Shown here one piece after another: positions 51,332-60,875 of a DNA stretch of 64,000 nucleotides (position 1 is the stretch's first letter; the number at the start of each line of letters is the position of its first letter). A program made the translations under genes and the position numbers. Source of the DNA: Acinetobacter sp. ANC 4805 (GTDB taxonomy: Bacteria > Pseudomonadota > Gammaproteobacteria > Pseudomonadales > Moraxellaceae); the NCBI RefSeq assembly GCF_022549495.1, contig NZ_JAKZGD010000005.1:62001-126000 (forward strand). Direction: 5' to 3'. Below the pieces are notes generated by a model. That model did not search any database. It was given only the letters and a program-made list of their open reading frames with translations, and had not been told where the DNA came from.

Positions 51332-51685
51332 ATGATGAAAAAATTGATAAGCACAGCATTATTACTCACCCCCTTATTATTTTTCTCGCAAGCCTATGCA
51401 GCCAGTTTCTCTTGTAAAACCGCAAAATTGAAAACTGAAAAACAGGTCTGTAGCGATCAAGGTTTAAATGATGCAGATGTGAAGCTTGCAACAACGTATC
51501 AGATTATTCTGCATGCTTTACCTATGGGGGGAAGAGATGCGGAAAAGGATAGACAGTTTCAATGGTTGAAACAAAGGAATGCATGTGCTGCAAGTACAGC
51601 ATGTATTCAACAGGCTTATTTACAACGCCAACAGCAGCTTGATCAATTGTTACAAGAGCGTGTGTTCAGCCATGGACCATTCTAA
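51332..51685 (+). CDS. LprI-like periplasmic protein
   Basis: 117 aa. Signal peptide ends at AYAASF, followed by four cysteines (SCKTAKLKTEKQVCSD and ACAASTACIQQ) in the LprI/DUF1311 pattern. The family includes lysozyme inhibitors; function here is not certain. Single gene. Confidence 0.7.
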   Translation: MMKKLISTALLLTPLLFFSQAYAASFSCKTAKLKTEKQVCSDQGLNDADVKLATTYQIILHALPMGGRDAEKDRQFQWLKQRNACAASTACIQQAYLQRQQQLDQLLQERVFSHGPF

Positions 51686-51728
51686 TGGTATTTTATTGAT
51701 CGATGGATGAAAAAAATCAAGATTCAGG

Positions 51729-51756
51729 ATTGAAAAATCATAGATATGCACCATTC
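51729..51756 (+). promoter_or_regulatory. Possible sigma-32 promoter of htpG
   Basis: TTGAAA, 13 nt, then CACCATTC, close to the heat-shock consensus CTTGAAA - CCCCATnT. It lies 47 nt before the htpG start. HtpG is a heat-shock gene in related bacteria. Confidence 0.5.
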
Positions 51757-51802
51757 ATAAATCATTCTAAATAGATCAGTATCATCAAATAAGGAGTCAT
51801 TT

Positions 51803-53722
51803 ATGAGCGAACAAGCATCAAAGAATTATAGTTTCCAAGCTGAAGTTGCCCAGTTATTGCATTTAGTGACGCACTCTCTCTATTCTAACCCTGAAATTTT
51901 CTTACGAGAATTGATCTCGAATGCCTCAGATGCTTGCGATAAATTACGTTTTGAAGGGATTAATCATCCTGAATATTATGAGAATGATCCAGACTTACAT
52001 GTCCGTGTCAGCTTAGACAAAGACAATAAGACCTTAACCATTTCTGATAATGGAATTGGATTAAGTCAACAAGAAGCGATTGATAACTTGGGTACAATTG
52101 CAAAATCGGGCACCAAAGACTTTATGTCGAAATTGAGTGGCGATCAAAAAGCGGATGCACAGTTGATTGGTCAATTTGGGGTCGGTTTTTATTCAGGCTT
52201 TATTGTTGCTGATAAAATTACGGTTGAATCACGCCGTGCAGGTTTGGATGTAGCAGAAGGTGTACGCTGGATCAGTGGCGGTACAGGTGAATTCGAAGTT
52301 CAGAACATTGAAAAAGCAACGCGTGGTACAGACATCATTTTACACTTACGTGATGATGCACTTGATTATTTAGAATCGTATAAAGTTAAACAAATCATCA
52401 ATAAATATTCAGATCATATTAGCTTGCCAATCGAAATGCAGAAAGAAGTATGGCAAGAGGAAGAGGTCGCTGAAGGTGAAGAACCAAAAGGCGGTCAAAT
52501 GGTCAAAACAGATGAATGGGAAGCGATTAACTCAGCGAGCGCGCTATGGACGCGTAGCAAGAATGAAATCACAGATGAACAGTACATTGAGTTCTATAAG
52601 AATCTCAGCCATGATTTTACAGCACCTTTAGCTTGGGCACATAACCGTGTCGAGGGCAGTACGGAATACACGCAATTATTGTATATTCCAAGTCAAGCCA
52701 AACAAGATCTCTTTACCCGTGAAGCGAAAGCAGGTATTAAACTGTATGTGAAACGTGTGTTTATCTTGGATGAAGCAGATAATTTGATTCCAAATTATTT
52801 ACGTTTTGTTCAGGGGGTTGTCGACAGTGCAGATTTACCGCTGAACGTAAGCCGTGAACTTCTACAAGAAAGCCGCGATGTGAAAACAATTCGCGAAGGT
52901 AATGCACGTCGTGTACTGACTTTATTGGATGGTTTAGCAAAGTCGGAAGATGAAACAGACCAAGAGAAATTCAAAACTTTCTATACTGAATTTGGTTCGG
53001 TATTGAAAGAAGGTTTAGGTGAAGATACAGGTAACCGCGAACGCATCTTAAAATTATTACGTTATGCGACGTCAACCAGTGACGAAATCACAACGTCTTT
53101 TGCTGCCTATAAAGCACGAATGAAAGAAGGGCAGAAAGCGATTTATTATGTGACTGCTGATAATTTAACGGCTGCGAAAAACTCACCACAACTTGAAGTG
53201 TTTAAGAAAAAAGGCATTGAAGTTTTGCTCATGGCAGACCGTGTTGATGAATGGGCGATGAACTTTGTATTTGAGTTTGATGGTACGCCACTGCAAAACG
53301 TATCTAAAGGTGCAGTTGATCTCGGTGATTTACAAGATGCCGAAGAGAAAAAAGCACTTGAAGAGGCAGCTGAACAATTCAAACCTGTGGTTGACCGTTT
53401 AAGTGCATCGTTAAAAGACAAGACCAAAGAAGTTCGTGTGACCACTCGTTTGGTTGATTCACCGGCATGTTTGGTAACCAGTGAAGGTGAATTGTCTCCG
53501 CAATTGATTCGTATGCTGAAACAAGCAGGACAAGCTGTTCCTGAGATTAAACCAACCTTAGAGATCAACCCTGAGCATCCTTTGGTGAAAAAATTAGAGA
53601 ACTCAGCGCAGTTTGATGATTTAGCCAATGTGATTTTTGATCAGGCAGTGATTGCAGAAGGTGGTTTACCCGAAGATCCAGCAGCCTATGTGAAACGCAT
53701 TAATAGTTTATTATTGAAATAA
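51803..53722 (+). CDS. htpG: Hsp90 chaperone HtpG
   Basis: 639 aa. N-terminal GHKL ATPase with [32 protein letters not shown] and [11 protein letters not shown]; middle domain with [11 protein letters not shown]-terminal dimer domain. Cytosolic; no MEEVD tail, as in all bacteria. Confidence 0.98.
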   Translation: MSEQASKNYSFQAEVAQLLHLVTHSLYSNPEIFLRELISNASDACDKLRFEGINHPEYYENDPDLHVRVSLDKDNKTLTISDNGIGLSQQEAIDNLGTIAKSGTKDFMSKLSGDQKADAQLIGQFGVGFYSGFIVADKITVESRRAGLDVAEGVRWISGGTGEFEVQNIEKATRGTDIILHLRDDALDYLESYKVKQIINKYSDHISLPIEMQKEVWQEEEVAEGEEPKGGQMVKTDEWEAINSASALWTRSKNEITDEQYIEFYKNLSHDFTAPLAWAHNRVEGSTEYTQLLYIPSQAKQDLFTREAKAGIKLYVKRVFILDEADNLIPNYLRFVQGVVDSADLPLNVSRELLQESRDVKTIREGNARRVLTLLDGLAKSEDETDQEKFKTFYTEFGSVLKEGLGEDTGNRERILKLLRYATSTSDEITTSFAAYKARMKEGQKAIYYVTADNLTAAKNSPQLEVFKKKGIEVLLMADRVDEWAMNFVFEFDGTPLQNVSKGAVDLGDLQDAEEKKALEEAAEQFKPVVDRLSASLKDKTKEVRVTTRLVDSPACLVTSEGELSPQLIRMLKQAGQAVPEIKPTLEINPEHPLVKKLENSAQFDDLANVIFDQAVIAEGGLPEDPAAYVKRINSLLLK

Positions 53723-53737
53723 GCAACAGCATAAAAA

Positions 53738-53767
53738 AACCTCTGCTTCATTGGCGGAGGTTTTTTA
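53738..53767 (+). terminator. Terminator after htpG
   Basis: AACCTCTGC/GCGGAGGTT, loop TTCATTG, then TTTTTT; preceded by seven A, so it may also act on the minus strand. Confidence 0.85.
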
Positions 53768-53815
53768 TGTCTATGGATAACATTAAAGTTATCCACAGAG
53801 ATGCTGATCTTTTCA

Positions 53816-54700
53816 TCAGAAGTGTGCTTCAAACTTCATTTGGTAGTTGAGGTAATAGCCTTGCTCGGTGGCAGGCATGTTTACATAATTAATGTCATTT
53901 TGCATATAGATCCAATTACGCCAAATGGGTCGCTTCCAAGAAAAATAAGGCCCCCATTCATTGACACGTAGTGCTTTGTTCTCGTAATCACCTGTACTAA
54001 AAATGCCATAGGTGAGATTATTTTGAGACAATAAATTCAACTTCTGAAAGGTGCGATTACTCCATATATATTCTGTATCTTGTGTTTTAGAAAAGTTAAA
54101 TTGTGTGGAAAGCTGATTTTGTTGTTGGAATTGTCGGGTTAAATTTAAGTGAGTTTCGGTATAGTTCTTACTGCTTGAACCATAACGAAAAATTTGTTCT
54201 GTATCGAGATGTAGTCCTGAATGTAATGCCCACCGTTTCTTTGCTAAAAATTGGATATAAATATCTGTCTCTGAATTTGTACCTAAATCAAGATCATTTC
54301 TAAAAGGTAACCAACTGGAAATCGTAGTCCAGCTTGCACTCAAAGGGCTGGGTGTAGCGCTGATTTTATGAGAATGATGTTTAGTACTTTTCCCTAATTT
54401 CTTTGTCGGTTGGGGTTGTTGTGCGCGTTGCCATAATGAGTCATGACCAAAAACCTCCATGAGTTCTTGACTTAATTGTTCATTAGTTTGTTGTTCAATA
54501 TCGAGCGTGATTGGGTGAGTACAGCTCAAAGCACTTTGTTGAGGTTGGTTTTTAGTATAGCTAAGATGTGCAGTAATAGGTGAGAGTGTAATATCTCTGC
54601 TCGAAGGTAAGACGACAGCCAATAAAGGGAGCTGTAGATAACCGAGAGACAAGGTTCCTACAATCAATAAATACACGGGCAAAGCGTATCGTTGATTCAT
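53816..54700 (-). CDS. Barrel-type envelope protein, paralogue of the next gene
   Basis: 294 aa from the ATG at 54700; the longer frame to 54796 would run through the terminator of the upstream gene. N-terminal hydrophobic signal (LPVYLLIVGTLSLGYLQLP), a low-complexity spacer and a C-terminal domain rich in aromatic beta-strands, with HLDTEQIFRYGSSSKNY, NEWGPYFSWKRPIWRNW and a terminal Phe. That domain clearly matches the C-terminal half of 54836-55969 (AEQIYRYGSDSENY, NSWGPFVSWRQPLWREW). Terminal Phe suggests an outer-membrane barrel. Function unknown. Confidence 0.7.
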   Translation of the reverse strand: MNQRYALPVYLLIVGTLSLGYLQLPLLAVVLPSSRDITLSPITAHLSYTKNQPQQSALSCTHPITLDIEQQTNEQLSQELMEVFGHDSLWQRAQQPQPTKKLGKSTKHHSHKISATPSPLSASWTTISSWLPFRNDLDLGTNSETDIYIQFLAKKRWALHSGLHLDTEQIFRYGSSSKNYTETHLNLTRQFQQQNQLSTQFNFSKTQDTEYIWSNRTFQKLNLLSQNNLTYGIFSTGDYENKALRVNEWGPYFSWKRPIWRNWIYMQNDINYVNMPATEQGYYLNYQMKFEAHF

Positions 54701-54782
54701 GTTGAAATAGAGAAAGATAAAAATGACATGATGATAACAATCAAAGCTTAACTGTTTATTTACTTTAGAACGATTGTTAGAA

Positions 54783-54815
54783 ATAAAAATGCCCAATCGA
54801 CAGTTTGATTGGGCA
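54783..54815 (-). terminator. Terminator after the 377-aa gene
   Basis: GCCCAATC/GATTGGGC followed on the minus strand by ATTTTTATTTCT. It separates the two paralogues into two transcripts. Confidence 0.78.
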
Positions 54816-54835
54816 TTTAGATGATTTAAGTGAAT

Positions 54836-55969
54836 TTAGAATAGGGTTTCAAGACGAACAAATGTACTGATGAAATGGCTGCGGTCTTCACGATGATCAT
54901 TGAAATAGTTTAGATCGCCTTGTACATAGAACCACTCACGCCATAGCGGTTGTCTCCATGAGACAAAGGGTCCCCAACTGTTTAGACGTAAGTCATTGCT
55001 GTTGTAATAGCCACCTGTATAGATACCGTAATTAAAATTGTTATGCGCAAAGAACTGGTGTTGGCGGAAAATTCGATTATCCCAAGTGAGGTCATCATCT
55101 TGCGTATCGGCATAGGTCAAACTGAATTGATTTGATAAAAATGGCTGATTGGGGCGCGCATGAATCAGTTCTAGATTGGTTCGAAGATAATTTTCACTAT
55201 CACTGCCATAACGGTAAATTTGCTCAGCATTGAAGTGGAAATTATTATGTAGCTCCCAATTTTTCTTTGCTCTTAGGCGGAGATAAACATCATCCCCAGA
55301 ACGAATACCGATATCGGCATCTGTTTCGAAAGGAAGTTTTTTCGAGAAATCTGACCAACGTAACGCAATTGATCCATTGGAATCACGTGTTTGCTTAGAG
55401 TCGAATCTCTTATCCGGATCTTGATTCGGTTGGGTATTGGTATTGGCAATATTGTTGCTAAACTCATCATCGAGTGAATCATCACCAAATACCACACTGA
55501 ATTTTTTTTCTAAGGTCGGTAAGCGGATTTTCCCTCGAATACGCGGTTTGACCTCATATTCATCATACTTATTCCAGTAATTATCCAACATGACACGAAT
55601 CGTTGCTGAAGCAGGTCTTTCAGGATCAACATCACCAAACCAATCATCAATTTTGACAGAGGTTTGATCAGCCCAATGTCGAATATCACGTTGTTTACGA
55701 TCAACCCATGTTTTATCTTCTGTTTCTGAGGTGGGTGGGACAATCGGTTGATTGGATTGTTCAGGGAGAACCGTTGGGGTCGCATCGACCCATTTAGGAA
55801 TATAATCTAAGACATTTTCTTGGGTTGTTTCAGGTTTTAAAACATTCTGTTGCTCAGGCTCAGCTATACTTGTATCTGTCGCTGCATTGACTGTAATTGG
55901 CAAGCCTAATGAAAGCACAAGTAACGTGTACAAGATCTGCGATGGTACCGTTTGATTAAGAGTGGTCAT
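54836..55969 (-). CDS. Barrel-type envelope protein of unknown function
   Basis: 377 aa with a signal peptide (LYTLLVLSLGLPITVNAA). After an acidic Pro/Gln-rich stretch, the sequence YNKYDEYEVKPRIRGKIRLPTL-like strand region (WNKYDEYEVKPRIRGKIRLP) leads into alternating aromatic strands with DVYLRLRAKKNWELH and a terminal Phe. It shares its C-terminal domain with the adjacent 294-aa protein, so the two arose by duplication. Neither is recognised; an outer-membrane barrel with an N-terminal periplasmic segment is my best reading. Confidence 0.72.
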   Translation of the reverse strand: MTTLNQTVPSQILYTLLVLSLGLPITVNAATDTSIAEPEQQNVLKPETTQENVLDYIPKWVDATPTVLPEQSNQPIVPPTSETEDKTWVDRKQRDIRHWADQTSVKIDDWFGDVDPERPASATIRVMLDNYWNKYDEYEVKPRIRGKIRLPTLEKKFSVVFGDDSLDDEFSNNIANTNTQPNQDPDKRFDSKQTRDSNGSIALRWSDFSKKLPFETDADIGIRSGDDVYLRLRAKKNWELHNNFHFNAEQIYRYGSDSENYLRTNLELIHARPNQPFLSNQFSLTYADTQDDDLTWDNRIFRQHQFFAHNNFNYGIYTGGYYNSNDLRLNSWGPFVSWRQPLWREWFYVQGDLNYFNDHREDRSHFISTFVRLETLF

Positions 55970-56090
55970 GATTCAAACTTATATATTGTTATTCATTTAA
56001 CTTTTGATGATTTGCCCCATAAAATCAAGCTAAAGACACAAAAAACAGCAATTCAACGAGATTGCCCATAATTTCTCGTGTAGGTCGCTA

Positions 56091-56142
56091 TAAAAAATCC
56101 ATCATCAGACTTGCGATATAAATATCGTAGGTCTGATGATGG
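56091..56142 (-). terminator. Terminator of the 61-aa/480-aa gene pair
   Basis: Long hairpin CCATCATCAGAC/GTCTGATGATGG extended by CGATAT/ATATCG, followed on the minus strand by ATTTTTTATAG. Confidence 0.85.
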
Positions 56143-56170
56143 ATAAGCATTATGATTATTTTATAAGAAA

Positions 56171-57613
56171 TTATGATGCAGAAAGATCTGCATTTTCTAA
56201 GGCTTGGTATAAGTCATGTACGGAAATAGGTTGTGGTAAACGACTAATCACTTGACGTATCAATTGCCATGTATAGCCATCTGCACGATCTAATAAAAGA
56301 TATGGATAAGCTTGATCTTCACTTGATAGTTTTACGCGTTCAGAACCATGTAACACTCTAATTTTTTGGCGTTCTCTGAGCAAAATCACAGGTGTTAAAA
56401 AAGTCGCGGTCGTTTCTTCGAAAGGAATAAATTTCTGGGTATTAATAAACGATGCAGGAATGTATGGATATGAGCGATCATTACGTTGCCAAACCTGACT
56501 ACCATTCATGATACATTCATTAAATAAGGTCTCATGGTGATGGTAATGCTGTTTAAACGTGACCCAATCTATTTGATGGATGGAGCTAGTTTGGGTATGA
56601 CGTTGGTCTGTATAGGCTTGTAGAATGGTTGTTGCATAGTCGATACTATGTGTACCGATTAGCACGACATAATGCGAAAATTGTCCTTGTCCGTAGAGCT
56701 GTTCCGCAACAAAGATTTGGGCTTTTTCCCATATCGGTTGTACGTCATTCTCGGCTTTTAAATATAACCAATCAATTTTAATATTTTGATCAATTTCATC
56801 ATGTAATTCGACACGATATAAAGAAGGGAATGTTCTTGGGTCTATACGTTCAAGACGACAAAGTAATCCATCTAAATTGAAATCTTTAAGCGCAACGGGT
56901 TTCGCCTTATTGAGATTTGCAACTGGGCGTACATTTTGCCTAAAACTTGGTTTAGGCTTTGCTGGCGGTGGCGTCGTTGCGACTTGAGTTCGTGGTACAG
57001 ATTGAATTCTTTCTTGAATAAGTGCTTCGAGTTGTGCTTCAAAATTCGCAGTTTCTTCTCTCATAGCAGATAATCTGTCCTTGTGAATTGTCTGATTTGA
57101 ATCTAATGATAAATTTGTTGAACTTTGATGAATTGGCTCTAAAACAGGAATAAGACTTTTGAGCTCATCATCTGTTTTTATATAGTCATTGGTATGTGTC
57201 TGTAACCATTCCAAAGCTTGTTGGGTCGATATCAGCCAAGGACTCTTTAAAAAAGATAATGCTGGACGAATGACCCAAATTTGCCAATGTTGAGCTTGAC
57301 GTAAAGCAGCCCACCCCATATCACCAGAGGCAAATAACGCATGTTCAACTCGGCCCATGAAGTTGAATGTACCACGATAAGTCAATGCATAACCAAAACG
57401 TTCCAATTCATCAGATGAAAATTCTTCTTGTTGCATAAGCTCTCTAAATGGAGTGAGTTGATCTTGAAAAACGGGATCATCACAAGATGCACAAATGTCT
57501 TTAATACGTTGTTTTGATTTGGCAATCTCAAAATGCGAGGTTTTATCATTATTAAGCCCAACAATGAGATGTTTGAGCTCGTCAACCAATAATGCTTTCT
57601 CTAATACGTCCAT
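56171..57613 (-). CDS. 480-aa protein of unknown function
   Basis: Soluble, no signal or membrane helix. Residues 1-130 are helical and hold two Cys (ICASCDD) and an aromatic block near MGRVEHALFASGDMGW. A Ser/Thr/Pro/Lys linker spans about 170-240. The C-terminal half is mixed alpha/beta, with WLYLKAEND, HYVVLIGTHSIDY and a His-rich FKQHYHHHETLF. No known motif is visible. It follows the 61-aa gene by 11 nt and probably forms an operon with it. Composition matches the neighbouring genes. Confidence 0.7.
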   Translation of the reverse strand: MDVLEKALLVDELKHLIVGLNNDKTSHFEIAKSKQRIKDICASCDDPVFQDQLTPFRELMQQEEFSSDELERFGYALTYRGTFNFMGRVEHALFASGDMGWAALRQAQHWQIWVIRPALSFLKSPWLISTQQALEWLQTHTNDYIKTDDELKSLIPVLEPIHQSSTNLSLDSNQTIHKDRLSAMREETANFEAQLEALIQERIQSVPRTQVATTPPPAKPKPSFRQNVRPVANLNKAKPVALKDFNLDGLLCRLERIDPRTFPSLYRVELHDEIDQNIKIDWLYLKAENDVQPIWEKAQIFVAEQLYGQGQFSHYVVLIGTHSIDYATTILQAYTDQRHTQTSSIHQIDWVTFKQHYHHHETLFNECIMNGSQVWQRNDRSYPYIPASFINTQKFIPFEETTATFLTPVILLRERQKIRVLHGSERVKLSSEDQAYPYLLLDRADGYTWQLIRQVISRLPQPISVHDLYQALENADLSAS

Positions 57614-57624
57614 TGATAGTTTCC

Positions 57625-57810
57625 TTAGAGATAGGCTTGAGCCTGTTTTAAATAATGAATAAGTACAATATTCACAGCATCATCTAACAGTTTGTATTCA
57701 GGTGTATTCGTCAAAGTATGCTGCCTAGCCAATGCTACAAGCTGCTCTATGCATATTTGTTGTGGTTGAATTTGACCATTTATTAGGGCTTGTAACTCTT
57801 GAATTTTCAT
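57625..57810 (-). CDS. Small helical protein upstream of the 480-aa gene
   Basis: 61 aa, helical, no membrane segment, starting MKIQELQALINGQIQPQQI. Placed 11 nt before the 480-aa gene with the same strand and terminator, so it is likely a partner. No recognised family. Confidence 0.6.
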   Translation of the reverse strand: MKIQELQALINGQIQPQQICIEQLVALARQHTLTNTPEYKLLDDAVNIVLIHYLKQAQAYL

Positions 57811-58209
57811 AAAAAAAGAATGTCACTTTATGACGATTATAGAAGAAAACCATGCAAAATCTATAGACCGCAAGTTAGTAAAAAATCTCATTTAGGTATT
57901 CTAAATAGAGATTTTGATCATGTTTTAGCTTTCAAAATATCAACACCGTAAAACAATAAATCGGATAAATAGATAGTTATACGAAAACATATCTATAAAT
58001 ATATCATCAAATTGTGATTTATATCACAATTCAGTGAGTTAAAAGTTGATCAATGAAGATGGTTACTTTGTTACAGGATTTTCTGCTCAAGATAAGCGGT
58101 ATTCTTTTCAGGATAATAGGTGAAGGCACAAGAATAGCGGTCTTTGAAAATGTCCTGAACAAGCTTCAAATTGATCTTGAAGCTTGTGATTTAGTAAAAA
58201 TAGTTAGGA
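57811..58209 (+). other. AT-rich gap without a gene
   Basis: About 400 nt. An open frame at 58053-58259 lacks coding character and overlaps the FrnE gene. The stretch must hold the promoter of the 61-aa/480-aa pair; I see no repeat or hairpin worth naming. Confidence 0.4.
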
Positions 58210-58899
58210 CTAAATTTCACACTGATCATCGTTACATTGGGCCGCATCAGTTTGCTTGATTTCTTGTGTAGATACTGATTGGGCTTGTTGTAATGCTTGT
58301 AAGAAAATCTCACGTGGTTGCGCACCTGAAAGAGCCAGTTTTTGATCAAAGATAAAAAAAGGCACGCCAGTAACATTTAATTGCTCACGTGCAATTTTTT
58401 CATCATGGCGAACAAAATCTGCCAATTCATCTGAATCCAGTACATACTCAACCTCAGCATGATCTAAACCAATCCGTGATGCTATTTCTTCCACGATTTC
58501 ACGTTCACCAATTGCAAGACCTTCGGTCATATAAGCATGAAAAAAGGCTTCTTCTGCCTCATTGCCTAAACCTTTACTTTGAGCAAGATGAATGATCCGA
58601 TGGGCATTAAAACTATTGCCTGAATTGGCTTTTTGCCATTGGAAGTCGATGCCTTCAGCTGCTGCCATAGCAGCGACATTCCGCTCCATTTCTTCCATCT
58701 CTGCATAACTACGTCCATATTTCTGCGCTAAGCGTTCAGTATTCGATGTGTCATGTTTTACAGGTGCATTTGGATCAAGCTCAAAGCTATGCCAGTGAAT
58801 ATCAAGCTCGATACCTGCTTGTTCAGCAACATGCTCAAGACGCTTTTTACCGATATAACAAAAAGGGCAAACCACATCTGACCAAATATCTACACGCAT
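58210..58899 (-). CDS. FrnE-type DsbA-family oxidoreductase
   Basis: 229 aa, cytosolic (no signal). Thioredoxin fold with CPFC at residues 11-14 (SDVVCPFCYIGKKRLE), an inserted helical domain with NAHRIIHLAQSKG, and a cis-Pro loop GVPFFIF. The C-terminus ends in C222-x4-C227, an extra pair also known in Deinococcus FrnE, where both motifs act in redox. A role in cytosolic thiol redox or stress is likely. Confidence 0.85.
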   Translation of the reverse strand: MRVDIWSDVVCPFCYIGKKRLEHVAEQAGIELDIHWHSFELDPNAPVKHDTSNTERLAQKYGRSYAEMEEMERNVAAMAAAEGIDFQWQKANSGNSFNAHRIIHLAQSKGLGNEAEEAFFHAYMTEGLAIGEREIVEEIASRIGLDHAEVEYVLDSDELADFVRHDEKIAREQLNVTGVPFFIFDQKLALSGAQPREIFLQALQQAQSVSTQEIKQTDAAQCNDDQCEI

Positions 58900-59075
58900 G
58901 GTATATCTCTACAATTTTAGTTCAACCAATAATAGGGGCAGTGTTATTGAATTTAAAGCGATGAAAATGTAATGCTCCGTTACGAGAAATGAAATAAAAA
59001 TTATATAAGCTACAGTGTTTTATTGATTAAACTGAAATAAAACAACATAAAAATATAATTAAGGTAGGAGGTTGT

Positions 59076-59825
59076 ATGCGCCGTTTTCTATTCTTCTTCG
59101 CAGTCATTGTAATCTGTATAAGTACTTTCTTTTTCTATCAATATCGTGTGCAGCAAAAAGCAGTCAATACTGAACAAATGTTTGAAGTGGTGATGGCTGA
59201 GAAAATGCGAGAGCTGTATGACCAAGCGCAAGATTGGTCGAAACCTGTGCAAATGAATGTGCATGATGATCGTTTGTCAGGTGATTATAAGTTGATGTCA
59301 GAATTTTTACTCAATTATTGGATGCAAAATACGGAAGCCCGAAACCATTATTTACGTGAGCTTAAAGCAGCAAATTGGGATACTTTTTTAGATGTAGAGC
59401 GTTTGGATCAAGATCGTCAGCAAGCTTATAAAGACACTGAACAGATGTTTATTGATGTTCGGAGAATCTCAGAGGAATATGAACAACGGCGGCAACAGAT
59501 ACAATCAAGCTCACTTGAGCAGGCAAAAAATCTTGCTATTCATAAGGAAATGCGTAAATCACTACAATCAAAATTAGAGAGTAATCTTAAAATAGATCAA
59601 GCTCATGATATTTTTGCGATTGAGCAGAAGATCATTGAAAAGGCACAAGCCATGTTTGATATGTTGAAAAAATATCAGTGGCAGAGAAAAGATCAAATGA
59701 TACTTTTTTATGAAACAGCACAAGTGAAAAAGTTCAATGCACTGTACCAAGACATTTTGAAGTTGAATGCCAAGATAGAAAGAATTAAAAACAATAATGT
59801 CAAAGTATTGGATGAAGAATTGTAG
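59076..59825 (+). CDS. Membrane-anchored coiled-coil protein of unknown function
   Basis: 249 aa. One N-terminal helix (FLFFFAVIVICISTFFFYQY), then a periplasmic region rich in Glu/Lys/Gln with heptad-like segments (about 120-180 and 220-245). TAGGAGG precedes the ATG, a strong ribosome site. No family recognised. Confidence 0.7.
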   Translation: MRRFLFFFAVIVICISTFFFYQYRVQQKAVNTEQMFEVVMAEKMRELYDQAQDWSKPVQMNVHDDRLSGDYKLMSEFLLNYWMQNTEARNHYLRELKAANWDTFLDVERLDQDRQQAYKDTEQMFIDVRRISEEYEQRRQQIQSSSLEQAKNLAIHKEMRKSLQSKLESNLKIDQAHDIFAIEQKIIEKAQAMFDMLKKYQWQRKDQMILFYETAQVKKFNALYQDILKLNAKIERIKNNNVKVLDEEL

Positions 59826-59833
59826 TTCGATCA

Positions 59834-59861
59834 AGCAATGATTCAACTGATGAATCATTGC
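59834..59861. terminator. Hairpin between convergent genes
   Basis: AGCAATGATTCA/TGAATCATTGCT, a 12-bp perfect stem between two convergent genes; T runs are short on both sides, so it may only partly terminate. Confidence 0.5.
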
Positions 59862-59872
59862 TAAAATTAACT

Positions 59873-60571
59873 TTAGTCGAAAATCTTTTCTGCTGCTTGG
59901 AAAGGTAAACTCACAACATCAATCGCCACAGCAAAAGGCAGTAGTACCAGTTTTTCTAAAGGATTCATACCTGATTTGGATTTGTAGCTTTCTTCTTTAT
60001 TGGTATAAATCGTCACTTGATATGGCTTACTTAACGCTTTTAATGAGGTGAGATTATTTGCAGCAGGGTACACGACACCAGCAAGCTTAATATCAAAACA
60101 AAAACGTTGTGCTTGCATACGTTCATCACTTGAGGATGAACATTCTTTTGCACCATTTTCAATAAAGAACTCTAGATCTTTTTTGCTTAAATCTTCTTTA
60201 AGTTTTATATAGGAAAGTGGCAATGTACCTGAAAAATTACCATCATTCTTTTCCGAATAAAAACTTAAGTCCCGTGTCATTTGAATATTTTTAGCATCAA
60301 GTTTGCTAATCAAGCCCACAAATTGAGAACCGCCTTGAGTCAAAATATAGCTATTTTTTTGCCCTGCGATCACGATACTGTCTTTGGGTAAATTTGATGA
60401 CATTTGTGCAGGTCGCCCAAAAGCAACCACATTGTCTTCAACTAAAGTGACACGTTCTGTTCGAGTATAGGTTTTGTTGTCTTTGTTAATCAGTGTTTTG
60501 GTTGCACAGCCAGTTAAACATAATCCTGTAATTGCGATAGCGCTGGTTGTTCTAGTCAGAATTGAAAACAT
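59873..60571 (-). CDS. Lipoprotein of unknown function
   Basis: 232 aa. Signal with lipobox LTGCAT at residues 19-24. The mature part is beta-rich with one Cys pair (ECSSS and RFCFDI) and a hydrophobic C-terminal segment (LVLLPFAVAIDVVSLPFQAAEKIF). Not recognised. Confidence 0.72.
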   Translation of the reverse strand: MFSILTRTTSAIAITGLCLTGCATKTLINKDNKTYTRTERVTLVEDNVVAFGRPAQMSSNLPKDSIVIAGQKNSYILTQGGSQFVGLISKLDAKNIQMTRDLSFYSEKNDGNFSGTLPLSYIKLKEDLSKKDLEFFIENGAKECSSSSDERMQAQRFCFDIKLAGVVYPAANNLTSLKALSKPYQVTIYTNKEESYKSKSGMNPLEKLVLLPFAVAIDVVSLPFQAAEKIFD

Positions 60572-60875
60572 CCAGTTCTCCTAATGATTTAAGTTTAAAA
60601 TCTAAAAAATAATTGATATTCATAAAATATTTAAAAGACCATAATGAAAAATCTAAATAGAAGCGAGGACTTTTCTCCTAAATAGGCCGATCTTTACAAA
60701 GATTAAACATGATGGATAACATGAGAAAATTTGATCTATCGTTTAAAATTTTGGTGAAATTTACCGTTTATCTGAGCCATACTGAATCAAGTACGACTTT
60801 GTTGTAGCCTGTTCTATAGATGCTTTTATTTTATTCACTACATGTAAACATGGTGACTCATTTTTGGAGCAAGCG
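60572..60875 (+). other. Gap between divergent envelope genes
   Basis: About 300 nt with no gene; it must contain two divergent promoters, none of which I can place with confidence. Confidence 0.4.

Noticed and set aside
58053..58259. 68-aa open frame
   Set aside because: No recognisable composition, overlaps the FrnE gene on the opposite strand and lacks a ribosome site.
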